Positions 34,330 through 45,937 are shown, counted from the first letter of the stretch. The stretch is DNA of 64,000 bases from Chimonanthus salicifolius (GCA_013350335.1 CM023539.1:13640302-13704301), one strand, 5' to 3'. Made by a program: numbers and translations. The notes: a model not told the origin generated them from the letters alone.

Positions 34330-36130
34330 TTAGTACACAGTAAATAACAGCAAATAAATAAATTTCATTTATTATTTTAAAGGTTTTACCATTTTCCCAC
34401 ATTTATAACTCATAATCTACATTTTATGATGAAATAATTAAAAGAAAGATTAAATAAAAGAAAAAAATGTTGCTGGAAATTTTTACATTTTAGTAAACAG
34501 TAACTAAGAGAAAATTAAAAAAAATTAATTTATTAATTTATAGGTTTTATCATTTTCTAACATTTATAAGTAATAAACCATATTTTATGATGAAATAATT
34601 TTAAAAAAATGAGAGTAAATAAAAGAAACATGTTGCTGGAATTTTTGACATGTTAGTAAAAAGTAACTAAGAGCAAATAAAAAAATTTAATGTATTATGT
34701 TATAGGTTTTAGCATTTTCTAACATTTATAACTCATAAACAATATTTTATAATGAAATAATTAAAATAAAGAGTAAATGAAAGTAAAGAATGTTGTTGTA
34801 AATTTTGACATGTTAGCATCAGGGGCTGATATTTTTATCTCTCATCCCGATATCGGCATTTTCTCTCTCCTCCAATTCGGAACCTTGAAAAAACCATGAA
34901 AAACCGTGAAAAAATCGTGAAAACCATGAAAAACCTCAAAAAACCGCAAAAAACCGTGAAACCCGTGAAACCCTGAACCGTGAAAAACCGTCAAAAACCG
35001 TGAAAAACCGTCAAAAACCATGAAAAACCGTATCGGTGTTTTTAAAAAAAAAATAATAAATAATAATTAAATACCGATATTTATGAATATCGGCCGATAT
35101 TGTGGCCGATATTTCTGACCGAATATCGGCCATATCGGCCGATATTCGGTATGTACGGCCGATACTTATCGTATCGGTCAATATTACTCGGTTTAAAAAA
35201 ACCGATATATATCGGCCGATACGATATGTATCGGCCGATATTTAAACCTTAGACTAAGAGCAAATAAAAAAAATTATCTATTATTTTATAGGTTTTATCA
35301 TTTTCTAACTTTTTTTTTCATTTATGCTATTTTATGTTGAAATAGTTAACAAAAATGAATAAATAATTGAAAAAAATAGTAACTAACAAAGTACACAAAA
35401 AATAACTACAGATACATACAGATGGAAAAAATTATAACACCTTAATAAAACTTTATTTCTTCATGTATTATTTTATAGGTTTTACCATTTACTAACATTT
35501 ATATATCATAATCCATAGTAAATGATGAAATAATTAGAAAACGACAGAAAATAAAAGGAAAAAATTGTATCCATGTAAAAGAAGTTAGTATACATTTAAT
35601 AACAGCAAATAAAAAAAAATTCATGTATTATTTTATAGGTTTTACCATTTTCTAACATTTATATGTCATAATCCATAGTTAATGATGAAATAATTACAAA
35701 AAGAAAGAAAATAAAAGGAAAAAATTGTATCCCTGTAAAAGAAGTTATTATACAGTAAATAACAGCAAATAAAAAAAATTCATGTATTATTTTATAGGTT
35801 TTACCATTTTCTAACATTTATATGTCATAATCCATAGTTAATGATGAAATAATTACAAAAAGAATTAAAATAAAAGGAAAAAATTGTATCCCTGTAAAAG
35901 AAGCAGTAAATTAAAAAATTTCATGTATTATTTTATTGGTTTTACCATTTTCTAACATTTATAAGTCATAATCCATATTTTATAATGAATTAATTAAAAT
36001 AAAGAGTAAATGAAAGTAAAAAATGTTGCTGTAAATTTTGAAATGTTAGTAACAGTAACAAAGAGCAAATGAAAAATGTTCATCTATTATTTTATAAGCT
36101 TTATCATTTTCTAACTGTTTTTTTCATTTA
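34330..36130. repeat. about 160-bp tandem repeat, nine diverged copies
   Basis: Each unit contains TTATAGGTTTTACCATTTTC followed by TAACATTTATA and GATGAAATAATTA. Copies occur near 34380, 34540, 34700, 35285, 35475, 35635, 35797, 35935 and 36095. The array is split by the insert at 34817-35248. Confidence 0.85.
34817..35248. mobile_element. nested insert with TATCGGCCGATA and AAAAACCGTG repeats
   Basis: It interrupts one unit of the 160-bp array. The flanks share TTAG (34813-34816 and 35249-35252), a short and weak TSD. The left half is an 11-bp minisatellite of GAAAAACCGT type (about 34885-35035). The right half is dense in ATCGGCCGATAT. Family unclear. Confidence 0.55.
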
Positions 36131-37135
36131 TGCTATTTTATGTTGAAATAGTTAACAAAAAGGATTAAATAAATGAAAAAAAATAGTAACTAACAAAGTA
36201 CACAAAAAATAACTACAGATACATTTAGATGGAAAAATTATAACACCTTTATAAAGCTTTTATTTACTACATATGTTATTTAAGTTCAAGCATTTTTTAA
36301 CAAATTATAACACTTTTACATTATTTTTGGCTAAAAAAATTAAAATAAAATACAGATAAGTCAAAATAAATTATAAAACTTACAAGATCAGTAGATCTAT
36401 AAATGAAGAAAACTTTGAACGGTCTAGATCGTGCAGTTTCAACCAAATCTGGGTCCTTTAGAACTTATTTAGATCAAGTAATGAAAAGTGAAATTTTTTT
36501 TTGGAAGAGAAATGGTAAAATCTGGTTTTTTCCTTGAAAATAATGTGCGAAATTTGAAGTGTAGGTGAATGGTATTTATAGAAAAAAATTGGACCGGGTC
36601 GATTTGTCAGATTTAAAAAAATATTAAAATATTCACGCATGCTGGACCAGCCGAATCCTGCAGTCCGCCGTACACAGAGATTTGACTGGGAGAAATTGGT
36701 TGACAAGTGAGATCTCACCCAAGATCTCGCCCGATATATTGGACATTAGATATCGTCCGATATATCGGACATTTATCGGAAAAAATTGCGGGACTTGAGT
36801 TGGGCCCAGGCCCGACTTTTACTTTTTTTTTTTATGGAAAAAAAGGCCGATACGGCCCAAATTTGGCCCAGATTCGGCCCAGATTTTGACCAATATATCG
36901 GTCATCTCGGCAGATATTTAAAAAAAAAAAAAACAACCGAATTATTAAAATTCGGCTGATATCATGACCGATAATTCGATCAAAAATTCACTTATATCAG
37001 CCAAATTTTTTTTTGTACGGCCGATACTATACGTATCGGCCGATATAATTCGGTGGTCGAAAATCCGATATATGTCGGTCGATACGCACAGTATCGGCCG
37101 ATATTTTGACCCTTGGCACAAGCTCCACCTGCAGC

Positions 37136-38302
37136 CAGGCCCAGCCCTAGGCGAACTAGGCCGTCGCCTAGGGCCCTCGAATAGATAGGCCCCCAAGTTG
37201 AGTTCAATTTTAAGTTACCACAGATTCATAGTATAAAATTATTTTAATGTTTATTTTATTAACGAATTGAATTGTGTCGTAATGGTAGCGTGTGATTTTA
37301 AATCTAAAGGTTCCATGTTCAAATCATGTATATTTCATTTTTCCAAATTTTTATATTGTCGTTAAGTCAACTCCTCCATGTTGTTAAACTTTTTGCAACA
37401 ATTTTTTATAAATTTAAAGTATTTAAAATCAATTACTTATAAATTTAGACATAATTTCTCTTTAAGTAAAATAATTTAGAGAGTATTTAAAATTAACTTG
37501 ACAAGACTTGTTAACTTTTTTTACTCGAATTCCTATCGAGTTTAGTCAACTCAGATTGATTTGGCCAATTTTTTTTTCCAAGTTTTAAATCTATAATTCT
37601 AATAAAATAAATTAAACATCATGATAAAAAGTATTTATCCTATAGTTTTATTTTTCTTTTAAAAATTAAGAATTGTGATGATTAATTGACTCTATTAAAA
37701 GATTAAAATGATTATATAAATTTTAAATTTTAACTTATCATTTTTTCAGAAATTTTAATAAAAAATGTGACCTAAACAAGTCCTTAAATGAGGAAACTTA
37801 ATGTTCATTGTGATATAAGTAGTTGAATGGAAATAAAATGGATTTAAATTTGAATGACTGTTTTGTGCTTTATAGTTTAGAAATGAGTGATAATTTTTTA
37901 ATCTAATTTTACTTTATAAGTTATTTTAAATGCATTATATACTTTAGCATGTCAACTACTCTTTTTAAATACAATAAAATAGTAATTAAAAATAATAAAA
38001 AAATCAACATACATGACACAAGTGGAAATTAAATTTGTCACAAGAAAGATACTAACTATTTTATCTATTGAAAAAGATATGTTAAAAAAACTAGAATATA
38101 GTAATTTAGTTAGTAATTTTGTATATCAAAATCCAAAAAAAAAAAAAAATTAAATAACAATTTGTTATAAATTTGATTATGATATTTTATTTGAATATTT
38201 CACACTTTGTAAAAAAATTATATAATTTTATTTTTTGTGTGTGCATAAAAGGCCTATTTTAAGAGTTCGTCTAGGGCCCCTGAAATCTCAGGGCCGGCCC
38301 TG
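37136..38302. mobile_element. hAT-type non-autonomous element
   Basis: A 1167-bp element with a perfect 8-bp TSD CCTGCAGC (37128-37135 and 38303-38310). The left end is CAGGCCCAGCCCTAGGCG. The right end, reverse-complemented, is CAGGGCCGGCCCTGAGATTT, followed by CAGGGGCCCTAGACGA. The same end type bounds 40927-42062. The interior is AT-rich with no coding. It lies 12 bases from the TSD of the preceding hAT element. Confidence 0.85.
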
Positions 38303-38393
38303 CCTGCAGCCAGCACTTTCTGCTATGCAACATCTCTTCTCTTGATCTGTGGTTTTTTAGGCCTAAATCTGAACCTTCAACTCTGATACCAAT

Positions 38394-38853
38394 TGTTAGG
38401 GAATTAGACCCAACCCACACCATCATTCAATCACAGATCAAGCACACAGGCACAAGAAAAACACATGATTTATGCGGTTCGGAAATACCGCCTACGTCCA
38501 CGGGAGAGTGTAAATTTTATCTATAGAGAAAGAATAATACAACATACAGATTAAGCATAAACCTGCTCAATTCAGGAACCCCTGACCCATGATATGTTTC
38601 CCCTATTCTTATGATGCCTCTCACTACCTTCCTCACTATACTTCTCTCTCCTCACAGCGCTCACCATTAGAGATTCCTTCTGGGATCCTCTCCTGAGATC
38701 CCATTGGGATGAACACTTCGGGTTCCACCAAAGAAAACCCTACAGAAAAATATAATATATATTGTTGCTTACAACATACTGGGCCCATTGGGCTTGGGCC
38801 TAGGCCCAACTAATGACCTAAGTCCAATAGGGCTTTGAGCCATAAATCCAACA
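38394..38853 (-). repeat. 5' LTR (right) of the minus-strand element
   Basis: 460 bp, adjoining the primer site at 38381-38393 on the minus strand. Confidence 0.92.
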
Positions 38854-38858
38854 TAAGG

Positions 38859-39356
38859 TTTATATCAACATTCGGTTTAAGACTTTTGCAAGATACTTGT
38901 GAAAGTCCAATGGACTTTTTTGTGGTTGGTTTAGTTATTATATGTATATATGATTGCACTTCAGTCAATTTTTTATTTTAGTTTGAAATTAGTTCGAAAA
39001 TTGACTGTTCAAATTGAAAGATAAAAAAAAGATATTATGTGCTAAAAGATATCAAAGTTTAAACTCAATTTTTGATCATTTGTTCTTAGTGGTTGAAGTC
39101 ACTAGATTTTGACTACTAAAATCAATTGACTAGAGATTGAATTTTGAACTCAAATTTGGTCCCCTTCATAATACCTATCTTCAATCCAAATAGTTATATT
39201 TTTTATGTTGTCAAACGATTATGCTCATGTTTAGTGTTTTCTAAATGGGTGGGCTCTAGCTTAACCTATAAAGCCCAATGGACTTGGGGCGGGCTTGAGC
39301 TGCCAGAGAGCATTGTCTTGCTCGGACCCAGCCCATGAAAACCCCTAGTCATATGC
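38859..39356 (+). other. duplicated ZIP intron-2 segment
   Basis: Parallels 48876-49350 of the complete gene's intron 2, for example TCTAAATGGGTGGGCTC and TTAACCTATAAAGCCCAATG in both. It is intact up to the MITE at 39357. Confidence 0.75.
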
Positions 39357-39752
39357 AATGTAACAAATATCTCCGATATTTTCATTTTTATCACGAAAAT
39401 ATCGGCAAAATAACTTTTGAGTGTTAAAAAGCCTAGTTTATCGCGTCTACTGTTTTTAACGGTAAATTCCCGTTAAAAATACGTTTTTATCGCAAGAGAT
39501 GGTAAATTCCCACTAAAATCTCGAGATTTTACCGTTAAATTCCCGTTAAAAATGCTTGGGCCAAATATACATTTTTTTATTTCTAAAATATCATCTATAT
39601 TTTCAAACTCCGGCCACATTATTTATTTTTATTATTTTTTAAATATTATTTTCTTTGAGATTTTCCCGTTAAATTACCGATAAAACTCTTAAAATTTAAA
39701 AATATCCCGCTATTAACAATTACCGCAAATATCCGAGAGATTTGTGACAATG
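39357..39752. mobile_element. Mutator-like MITE in the pseudogene intron
   Basis: 396 bp with a perfect 9-bp TSD GTCATATGC (39348-39356 and 39753-39761). Ends form an imperfect inverted repeat of about 24 bp (AATGTAACAAATATCTCCG versus CATTGTCACAAATCTCTCGG). The paralogous intron has the empty site at 50909-50917. A related copy sits at 45938-46273. Confidence 0.85.
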
Positions 39753-39797
39753 GTCATATGCCATTTAACAATTCAAATCTATCATTTATTTTTTCAG

Positions 39798-40102
39798 GCA
39801 AAATTCAAGGCCCTGTCGACTGTTATTATGGTTGTATTTTCACCCTTGCCACTCCTGTGGTATTTCATTGGGTTTTGGAATATCATCTGTTTACAACGAA
39901 AATAGTCGGACGGCTTTGATCGTTCAAGGAGTTTTCAACTTTGCACCCATCTGGAATCTTGATATATATGGCACTAGTAGATCTTCTAGCGTCTGATTTC
40001 ATGAACCCAAGGATGCAAAACAGTGGAAAGCTACAATTCTGGGCAAATGTCTCTCTACTTCTAGGGGCTGGCCTTATGTCAGTCATGGCTAAATGGGCTT
40101 GA
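39798..40102 (+). pseudogene. ZIP metal transporter, last exon only, frameshifted
   Basis: Clearly homologous to exon 3 of the complete gene (50952-51257), including the acceptor TTTTCAG just before it and the final GGGCTTGA stop. It would encode the last three membrane helices of a ZIP transporter. Two single-base deletions near 39837 and 39862, and a one-base gain near 39945, disrupt the frame, so translation stops early. Exons 1 and 2 of this copy are not in the window. The first of three tandem ZIP copies and the decayed one. Confidence 0.9.
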
Positions 40103-40918
40103 ATGTACTATATGTCTACTGTTGTCATTTCCAATTTTTAATTTTATTATTACATTTTTACTTTCATGATAAATTAATTCTTATACATGTCATTTCCTCT
40201 AATTTCTACATGGATCAATAGAAATATTCTACCATTATACCGTTACATAGAAAGCATATATTTTCTAAATAGGTGCGAGTGTGATTAAGATTGACATTGT
40301 CATGAACATTTTTATTGAAAAATGTTTGCCAAGAAATATTAGGATATTTTGTTCAGTGTTGTTTCCTAAGTTCGAGTTCCCTATCATCCTCTTCTTCCTC
40401 TCTCTCGAGTTCCATATTTTTCTCTTCTTCCATATTATGCTTTTATAGACTTCACCTTCAGCAGGAGTGTGATTATCCTTTGATCATTTCGTCAAGGATT
40501 GAATGTGTCTTCGCCAAATAATTTGTATAACTCTTTATGCCAACAAGTATTACTTAAGAGTCATTATCTAAGTCATTTATTCCATCAGTATAAAATTGAC
40601 TTTATATTTAGATTTGAAAAATTATTTCTAAATGCCAACCGTCTCTCTAATATTCTTAGGACTTAAACCACAACCTTTAGACTATAAGTCTATAACAACA
40701 AGTCCTTATCAGTTGGGTTCTTAAATAAGTACTGGCTAAGAGTGTTATGATTTTAGTGGCTGTTTGAGGAATGGATTATATGATTATTATGAAACTAATC
40801 TCGTGTAATATATTTGTTTGTTTTCTAGAAATCACATCCAAAAGTCAGATGAAGGGTTTTGTTTTTCATTCCAAATGGAAATGACTTGAAGTCTTTAAAA
40901 TTTACTATAACAACGACA
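40103..40918 (+). other. 3' flank of the ZIP pseudogene
   Basis: Parallels 51258-52300, the 3' flank of the complete gene, except for the solo LTR present only there. No gene is seen. Confidence 0.7.
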
Positions 40919-40926
40919 TAAACTTG

Positions 40927-42062
40927 CAGCCCTGACTTAAGGCCAAATCGGCGGCCGCCTAGGGCCTCCCAATTTAATGTGATTTGTCAAAAAATAATTT
41001 GATAATAGATAATAGTTTCTCCGCTTCACAAATTTTTACATTAAAAATATGGTTTTAAGGCCTTCAAACTTATTACATTTAATCATAAAGTACCCTATTA
41101 TATTTTTTTTTTGTCATTTTCACCACAACTTTTCTCTATTTTTGAATAATAATATAGTATAAGAAGATTGAACTAATGTCAAAAAATCAATGAAAATTTC
41201 AAATTTACAACATTTTTATCGAAAAATACCATTACCACATTAATAACGCATATTTTTCGACACTGCTGTAAATTCTCAATAAAATCGCATTAAAAACACT
41301 ACCAATGGTAATATCGTGATAAATTCCTGATTAATTCCAGTTAAATTCCTTATTTTATTAAAGCTTTCATTTATTATATTTTTATTATTTTTTAAATATT
41401 ATATTTTTTTACGATATTTCCCATTAATTTTTAAGTAAAAGCCCGAGAATTTAAAAATAATCTCAATATTACCCATCACCGTTAATATCCCCAGATCAAT
41501 ATCTGTGACAATGGTTATAACAATCGATATTTTATGGATACCAGGCCAGGTTGGTCTGTTTAATTTTGAGGTTGACTAATATGAGAAATATTTCCATTTA
41601 ATATTTGAGCAACTCACAAATTCTTCTAGGAATGGAGAGATGTGCGGTTTCATATGTCATTTAATCTCGAAGTCATTGAGTTGGCAATTCTACTTAAAAT
41701 GACGACACTATGTCTCCACTACTGCCTTAATTATAGGAGTAAGAGGTCAGGCGCCTTCAGACTTCACTAAATGTGTTCATAAATACCTAAAACTAATACT
41801 GAGATGACCTCATGTTACTTAATCAAATGACTAATCTGCCCTTTCCATCCTAAGTTGACTTCGACTTTCCCTTCATTCTTTAAGTACTAGTTAAGAGTCA
41901 TCATCTAAATTATTTATTTCGCCAATCTAAAATTGACTTTATATTTAAATTTAACAAATTATTTTTATATGACTTAGAAGACCCACCATGCACTTTTCTA
42001 GGGCCTAGGGTCTCTACCACTGTACTGGGCTTAGGACCCCTGAAATTTCAGGGTTGGTCCTG
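40927..42062. mobile_element. hAT-type element carrying a captured ZIP promoter (Pack-hAT candidate)
   Basis: A 1136-bp element with a perfect 8-bp TSD TAAACTTG (40919-40926 and 42063-42070). The left end is CAGCCCTGAC with GGCGGCCGCCTAGGGCC behind it. The right end, reverse-complemented, is CAGGACCAACCCTGAAATTT followed by CAGGGGTCC. These match the ends of the 37136 element. About 910 bases of its interior (40975-41884) align along their length with the 5' region of the complete ZIP gene (about 45750-46660), stopping roughly eight bases before its TATA box. A second piece (41885-41975) matches ZIP 3'-flank text (compare 40546 and 51868). No ZIP coding sequence is included. Confidence 0.82.
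41699..41708 (+). promoter_or_regulatory. copy of the ZDRE-like site inside the hAT element
   Basis: ATGACGACAC, identical to the site at 46480-46489, carried within the captured promoter copy and no longer upstream of a gene. Confidence 0.4.
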
Positions 42063-42074
42063 TAAACTTGTAGG

Positions 42075-42110
42075 CATAGCCTCTAAAATTTCAGGGCCGG
42101 TCCTATAAAC
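42075..42110. repeat. second, orphan copy of the hAT right end plus TSD
   Basis: AAATTTCAGGGCCGGTCCTA followed by TAAACTTGTAGG repeats the end-plus-flank text of 42040-42074 immediately downstream of it. Confidence 0.7.
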
Positions 42111-44251
42111 TTGTAGGATAAACTAAATTCTTATTACATGTATCTTTATAAAAAGTATATTTCAATCCTCTTTTTGCTTTATGTTAGTTTAAAACTTACA
42201 AGTAAAGAGTAATGATATGGATAGAGAGTGACCTTTAACATCTTTAAGTTTGGCACACACGAAGGACTGCTTCTGTTTTATACTCAAAAATAAGAATGAC
42301 AACATTTTGCCAACACCATTGACTTAGTAATGTATCATAGATTATAGTTAATGTTATTAAAGACAATTATAATTAGTGATAAAATAGCTTTAGATGAGCA
42401 CATCATGTTAACAAAGCTAATCGAATTCTCATTCATTGACAACTACAGCTGCCCTCTTAGTCTCTTCCACTCCAAAATTCAAACTTTGATCGGACACCCT
42501 TCTAAGTTCATGTCATCGATCCCTATCCTTGAACATACTCCAATGGAGCATTGGTAGGCTGCTGGGTATCACCTTAGTCTAGGAGTTAGAGGTGAAACAA
42601 AACTCAACCCGCATGATCCGATTCGAGAAATCAATGGGTTTGGGTTATGTATTTGTATATCTCAGGTCAGGAAAAGAAAACTTACATGAAATTTGAGTCG
42701 GCTTAGATTGAAAATTTTAAAATAAACTCGATCCAATTCAACCCGACTAGACCGAAGCGCAGCAAGTTATAAAACAACACTTCAATTAAGTCGGGTCAGA
42801 AATTCTAGTAAAGTCGGATTGAATAATTTAGGTCGAATCGGGTCGGGTTCAATGAGTTTTGACATGATTTGAGTTGAGTTTATTGAAATATGACCGGACC
42901 CGACCTAAGTTTCAATCCTACTAAGAGACTAAGTAGCAGCAAAAATATTGTATAATGTTTTTTACTTTTTAGGCTATCCAAATATCTAATACATTATAGC
43001 TGTATTATATATGACATATTTAGTCACACATCGTTGATATTGGACTAAGAATCATTGAAAAGGTTGTATATCGTTAATATAATTTACATTTTTAATAAAA
43101 ATATTTTTTAAGTTCATATAATCATGTATCATTAATGTACTGCTAATATGAAATGTATCACCAATACATCGATATTTAAATGTATTAGTTTTAAATTTTA
43201 CCATCCTGGTCGGAATAACTACATTGGTGGATGAAAATTACACGAAATAAATAAGTATTTGCCATCTAATATTGAGAGCTCACATTATTGGAGCAATGGG
43301 AATATAATTATCGAAGAATTGAATAAAAAAATAAATTCAATGTTTTTTATTAAAAGATGCAATTTTATGTATTTCTAAAATAACTGAAAATATGTGTGAA
43401 TCTAAATCCTATTAGGCCCAATATGTAACTATTGACAGTGATTGACAGTCTTGATCAATAATTTTCCACATGAAATTTTGTCTTTATTCACTTGGCTCAA
43501 CCATCTATTTGCCGCCAACCCAACAAACGTCCATTTGCATGGGCATCCATGTCCAAACATGGATGGATGGAAGATAAAGAATGAAAGGGAACAAATTAAT
43601 TAATAATAATATACATATTTTTGTCAAATTAATCGTATTTACGTCAGGTGTTTTAAGACGTCTGAACACTTTAATTCTGAAAAAAAATAAAAATCAATTC
43701 CACGTAGATGAAATAAAAGACTTAAAAAAAAATGATAAATTCTTACTATTTCAAAATTAATTTACTTTTTCGTGTCCATTTTGTATTGGTAGACTCTCTC
43801 TTTTTTTATCTGTTTGTATTATTTTACAATTTCTTAATGAACAAATATGCCTATGCACGTCCTAACTCCTAAGGTTGGCATTCAATGGAAATGTTTGCTT
43901 GGGCATTAGTTGGGTCAAAAGCGAATATTGAGAAGAATGGAAAGACTTTCAGTCAAAAAGAATACTTTTGCCATGAAGGGTTTCACACCACACATTGGGT
44001 ATATATGCTGTAGCTGTCTTGTTAAACTAATCCACCAATCAGCTTCTGTACCATGAAACCTCGAGTTGGACTGCATCTCCCTAACTATTTTTAGAGAATG
44101 GCCACTACTTTATTGGTGCATCCAATATCATTGACATACTTTTATGTGGTAGGTTTTATTGTAATATAAAATTTAAAAATTAATTTTGTTTAATAAATAA
44201 AATTACATTTTTAAATCTACAAAATTTCAACACTTCAAATTATTTTATCTC
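42111..44251. other. duplicated 3'-flank/intergenic region
   Basis: Parallels 52310-54300 (for example the ATGTATCATAGATTATAG and CATTGACAACTACAGC phrases). It holds the GGGTC-rich element at 42588. No gene is seen. Confidence 0.7.
42588..42920. mobile_element. GGGTCGGG-rich MITE, older than the duplication
   Basis: The ends AGAGGTGAAAC and GTTTCAATCCT form a short inverted repeat. The interior is rich in GGGTCGGGTT-type words. The orthologous copy in the duplicate lies at 52747-53074, so it was present before the segments duplicated. Confidence 0.55.
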
Positions 44252-44268
44252 TAAATTTTGTTAATTTT

Positions 44269-44429
44269 TTTGAATTTATGTGTGGCAAACCGTGAGTTAT
44301 CCAGCGTAAAACCCCCATGGGTGAGTCCACTACCCCTAGGGCACACCAAGATTAGGCCATGGGGGCTCAAACTCTCAACCTCCTCTTTCCTGAAATGGGA
44401 GGCAACCAGTTGAAGTACACCCATGTGAG
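44269..44429 (-). mobile_element. tRNA-derived SINE
   Basis: On the minus strand the head reads GTGTACTTCAACTGGTTG (A-box-like) and then GGTTGAGAGTTTGAGCC (B-box-like); the 3' end is A-rich (T-run on the plus strand). The TSD is long: TAAATTTTGTTAATTTT (44252-44268) versus TAAATTTTATTAATTTT (44430-44446), one mismatch. The paralogous flanks near 54310 and 58210 lack the insert. Confidence 0.8.
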
Positions 44430-44508
44430 TAAATTTTATTAATTTTAGAAACACCGTTTTGATTGATTTAATTAATGATCTTCTATAACGTAGAGTTTTA
44501 TAAAAGAC

Positions 44509-44897
44509 CAGGGCTACACTCGGGTTGGGTTTTGACCCGACCTACATGACCCGACCCAAGAAATCATGCGGGTCGGGCCTAGAATTTCGGACAAGCGGGT
44601 CGGGTTTGATTGAGAAGATAAAAACCAATATGGAATTCGGGTCGAGTTGGGTTGAGAATTTTACAAGTTAACCCGACCCGACACGGCTTAACCCAACCCG
44701 TCCCAGCTAAAATTAGGCTAAAATGGGTTCGAAATGCGGGTTGGGTCAGAATTCGAGTTGATTCGGGTTAGAATTCGAGTCAGGTCGGGTTGTGAAGTTC
44801 GGGTTGATAATTCGGGTCGGGTCAGGTTCTATTTATATCAACTTGAATCGAGTTGGATTTTAAGAAACTCGATCCGCCCAACCCGACTTACAACCCT
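44509..44897. mobile_element. GGGTCGGG-rich MITE, Mutator-like
   Basis: The TSD is 9 bp with one mismatch (ATAAAAGAC 44500-44508, ATAGAAGAC 44898-44906). The ends are an imperfect inverted repeat (AGGGCTACACTCGGGTTGGG versus AGGGTTGTAAGTCGGGTTGG). The paralogous flank near 58280 has the empty site. Confidence 0.7.
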
Positions 44898-44906
44898 ATA
44901 GAAGAC

Positions 44907-45745
44907 TCAACTACAATTATTAGACTACGAATGAGAGAATATAAAGTAGTACTTCATACACCTGTCATTTGGTGATCATTTTTCTTTACTTTCTACACCA
45001 TTAAATATTTTATTCTTTAAAATATAAGATTATGTTATTTTATTATAATTAATATTAATTATTTGTCAAAATTTCATTTATCTACTGTTATCAGATTATA
45101 TTAATTATTTACTAAACTTAATTTGTAATCCCAATAGCCCATGTGGTCTATAAGATTACTATGGTGTCCTGCTTGCTTTTGAAGATGCGTTTCAAAGACA
45201 ATAAACGTATTGACTTTTGAGGATATCATTTTGGGGATATTATTCTTTATTACTATTTTTAATTTCTTTAGTTTTTGTTGGAATATTATCAAGAAAACCT
45301 TCTGGTAATATAATATTAAAAAATAATAATAGAAATGTATAATAATAAATATGTAGATTAAAATGAAATTTGAAATTGAAACATCCACTAATAAATTTAT
45401 GATTAAGGTGCTATTATACTACAAAAAGAAATTGTTTTAATAATATTGAAAATAAAATATAATTTATGTTCCGAACTAGGTGCCATCATATATGTGGCAA
45501 GTCACTAAATCTCAACCCCACCACCCCTAAACGTAAATGTGTAAAATAAGTAAATGAATTGAATAAGAGATGACTTTAGACAGTATGGTAAATAAAATGG
45601 AAGAATGTGTAAAAGTTTTTCAATAAATCTTTAAAAGTGTTTATAGTGTCCACAATTTTGGTTGCTATTCGGTAAGACGGTTTTGTGAGTGGTCCATCTA
45701 TAGTAGTGTTCATCAAGAATCTCCCACATAGAGAGATATTTTTTT
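44907..45745. other. duplicated intergenic region upstream of the complete ZIP gene
   Basis: Parallels 54770-55040 and 58900-59400. No gene is seen. Confidence 0.6.
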
Positions 45746-45937
45746 TATTTGTCAAAAAAAAAAAATTGATAATAGATATTAGTTTCTCTGCTTCACAATT
45801 TTTTACATAAAAAATATGGTTTTCAAGCCTTCAAACTTATTAAATTTAATCATAAAGTACCTTATTATATTTTTTGTCATTTTCACAACAACTTTTCTCT
45901 ATTTTTGAATAGTAATATAATATAATAAGATTGAACC

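Larger units (their letters stand above)
33217..37115. mobile_element. hAT-type element with TATCGGCCGATA-rich ends
   Basis: A 3.9-kb element flanked by a perfect 8-bp TSD GCACAAGC (33209-33216 and 37116-37123). The termini are similar inverted repeats: CACGGGTATAAAAAT on the left and CAAGGGTCAAAATAT on the right, reverse-complemented. Subterminal regions on both sides carry clustered TATCGGCCGATA words. The interior holds a 160-bp tandem array, a short minus-strand open segment (33825-34145) and a nested GATA-type insert (34817-35248). TSD length and termini fit hAT. Its ends align with the shorter relative at 49356-50860. Confidence 0.8.
31362..38853 (-). mobile_element. non-autonomous copia-type LTR element, minus strand, with nested hAT elements
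   Basis: LTRs at 31362-31800 and 38394-38853 share TGTTAGGGAATTAGACCC at one end and AAATCCAACA at the other. A perfect TSD TAAGG (31357-31361 and 38854-38858) flanks them. The reverse complement of CTCTGATACCAATTG at 38381-38395 is the initiator-Met primer site TTGGTATCAGAG, placing the 5' LTR on the right. A purine tract (AAGGTGGAGTT on the minus strand) adjoins the left LTR. Without two nested hAT elements the interior is about 1.5 kb and non-coding. The unoccupied site is preserved in the paralogous intron at 48871-48875. Confidence 0.93.
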
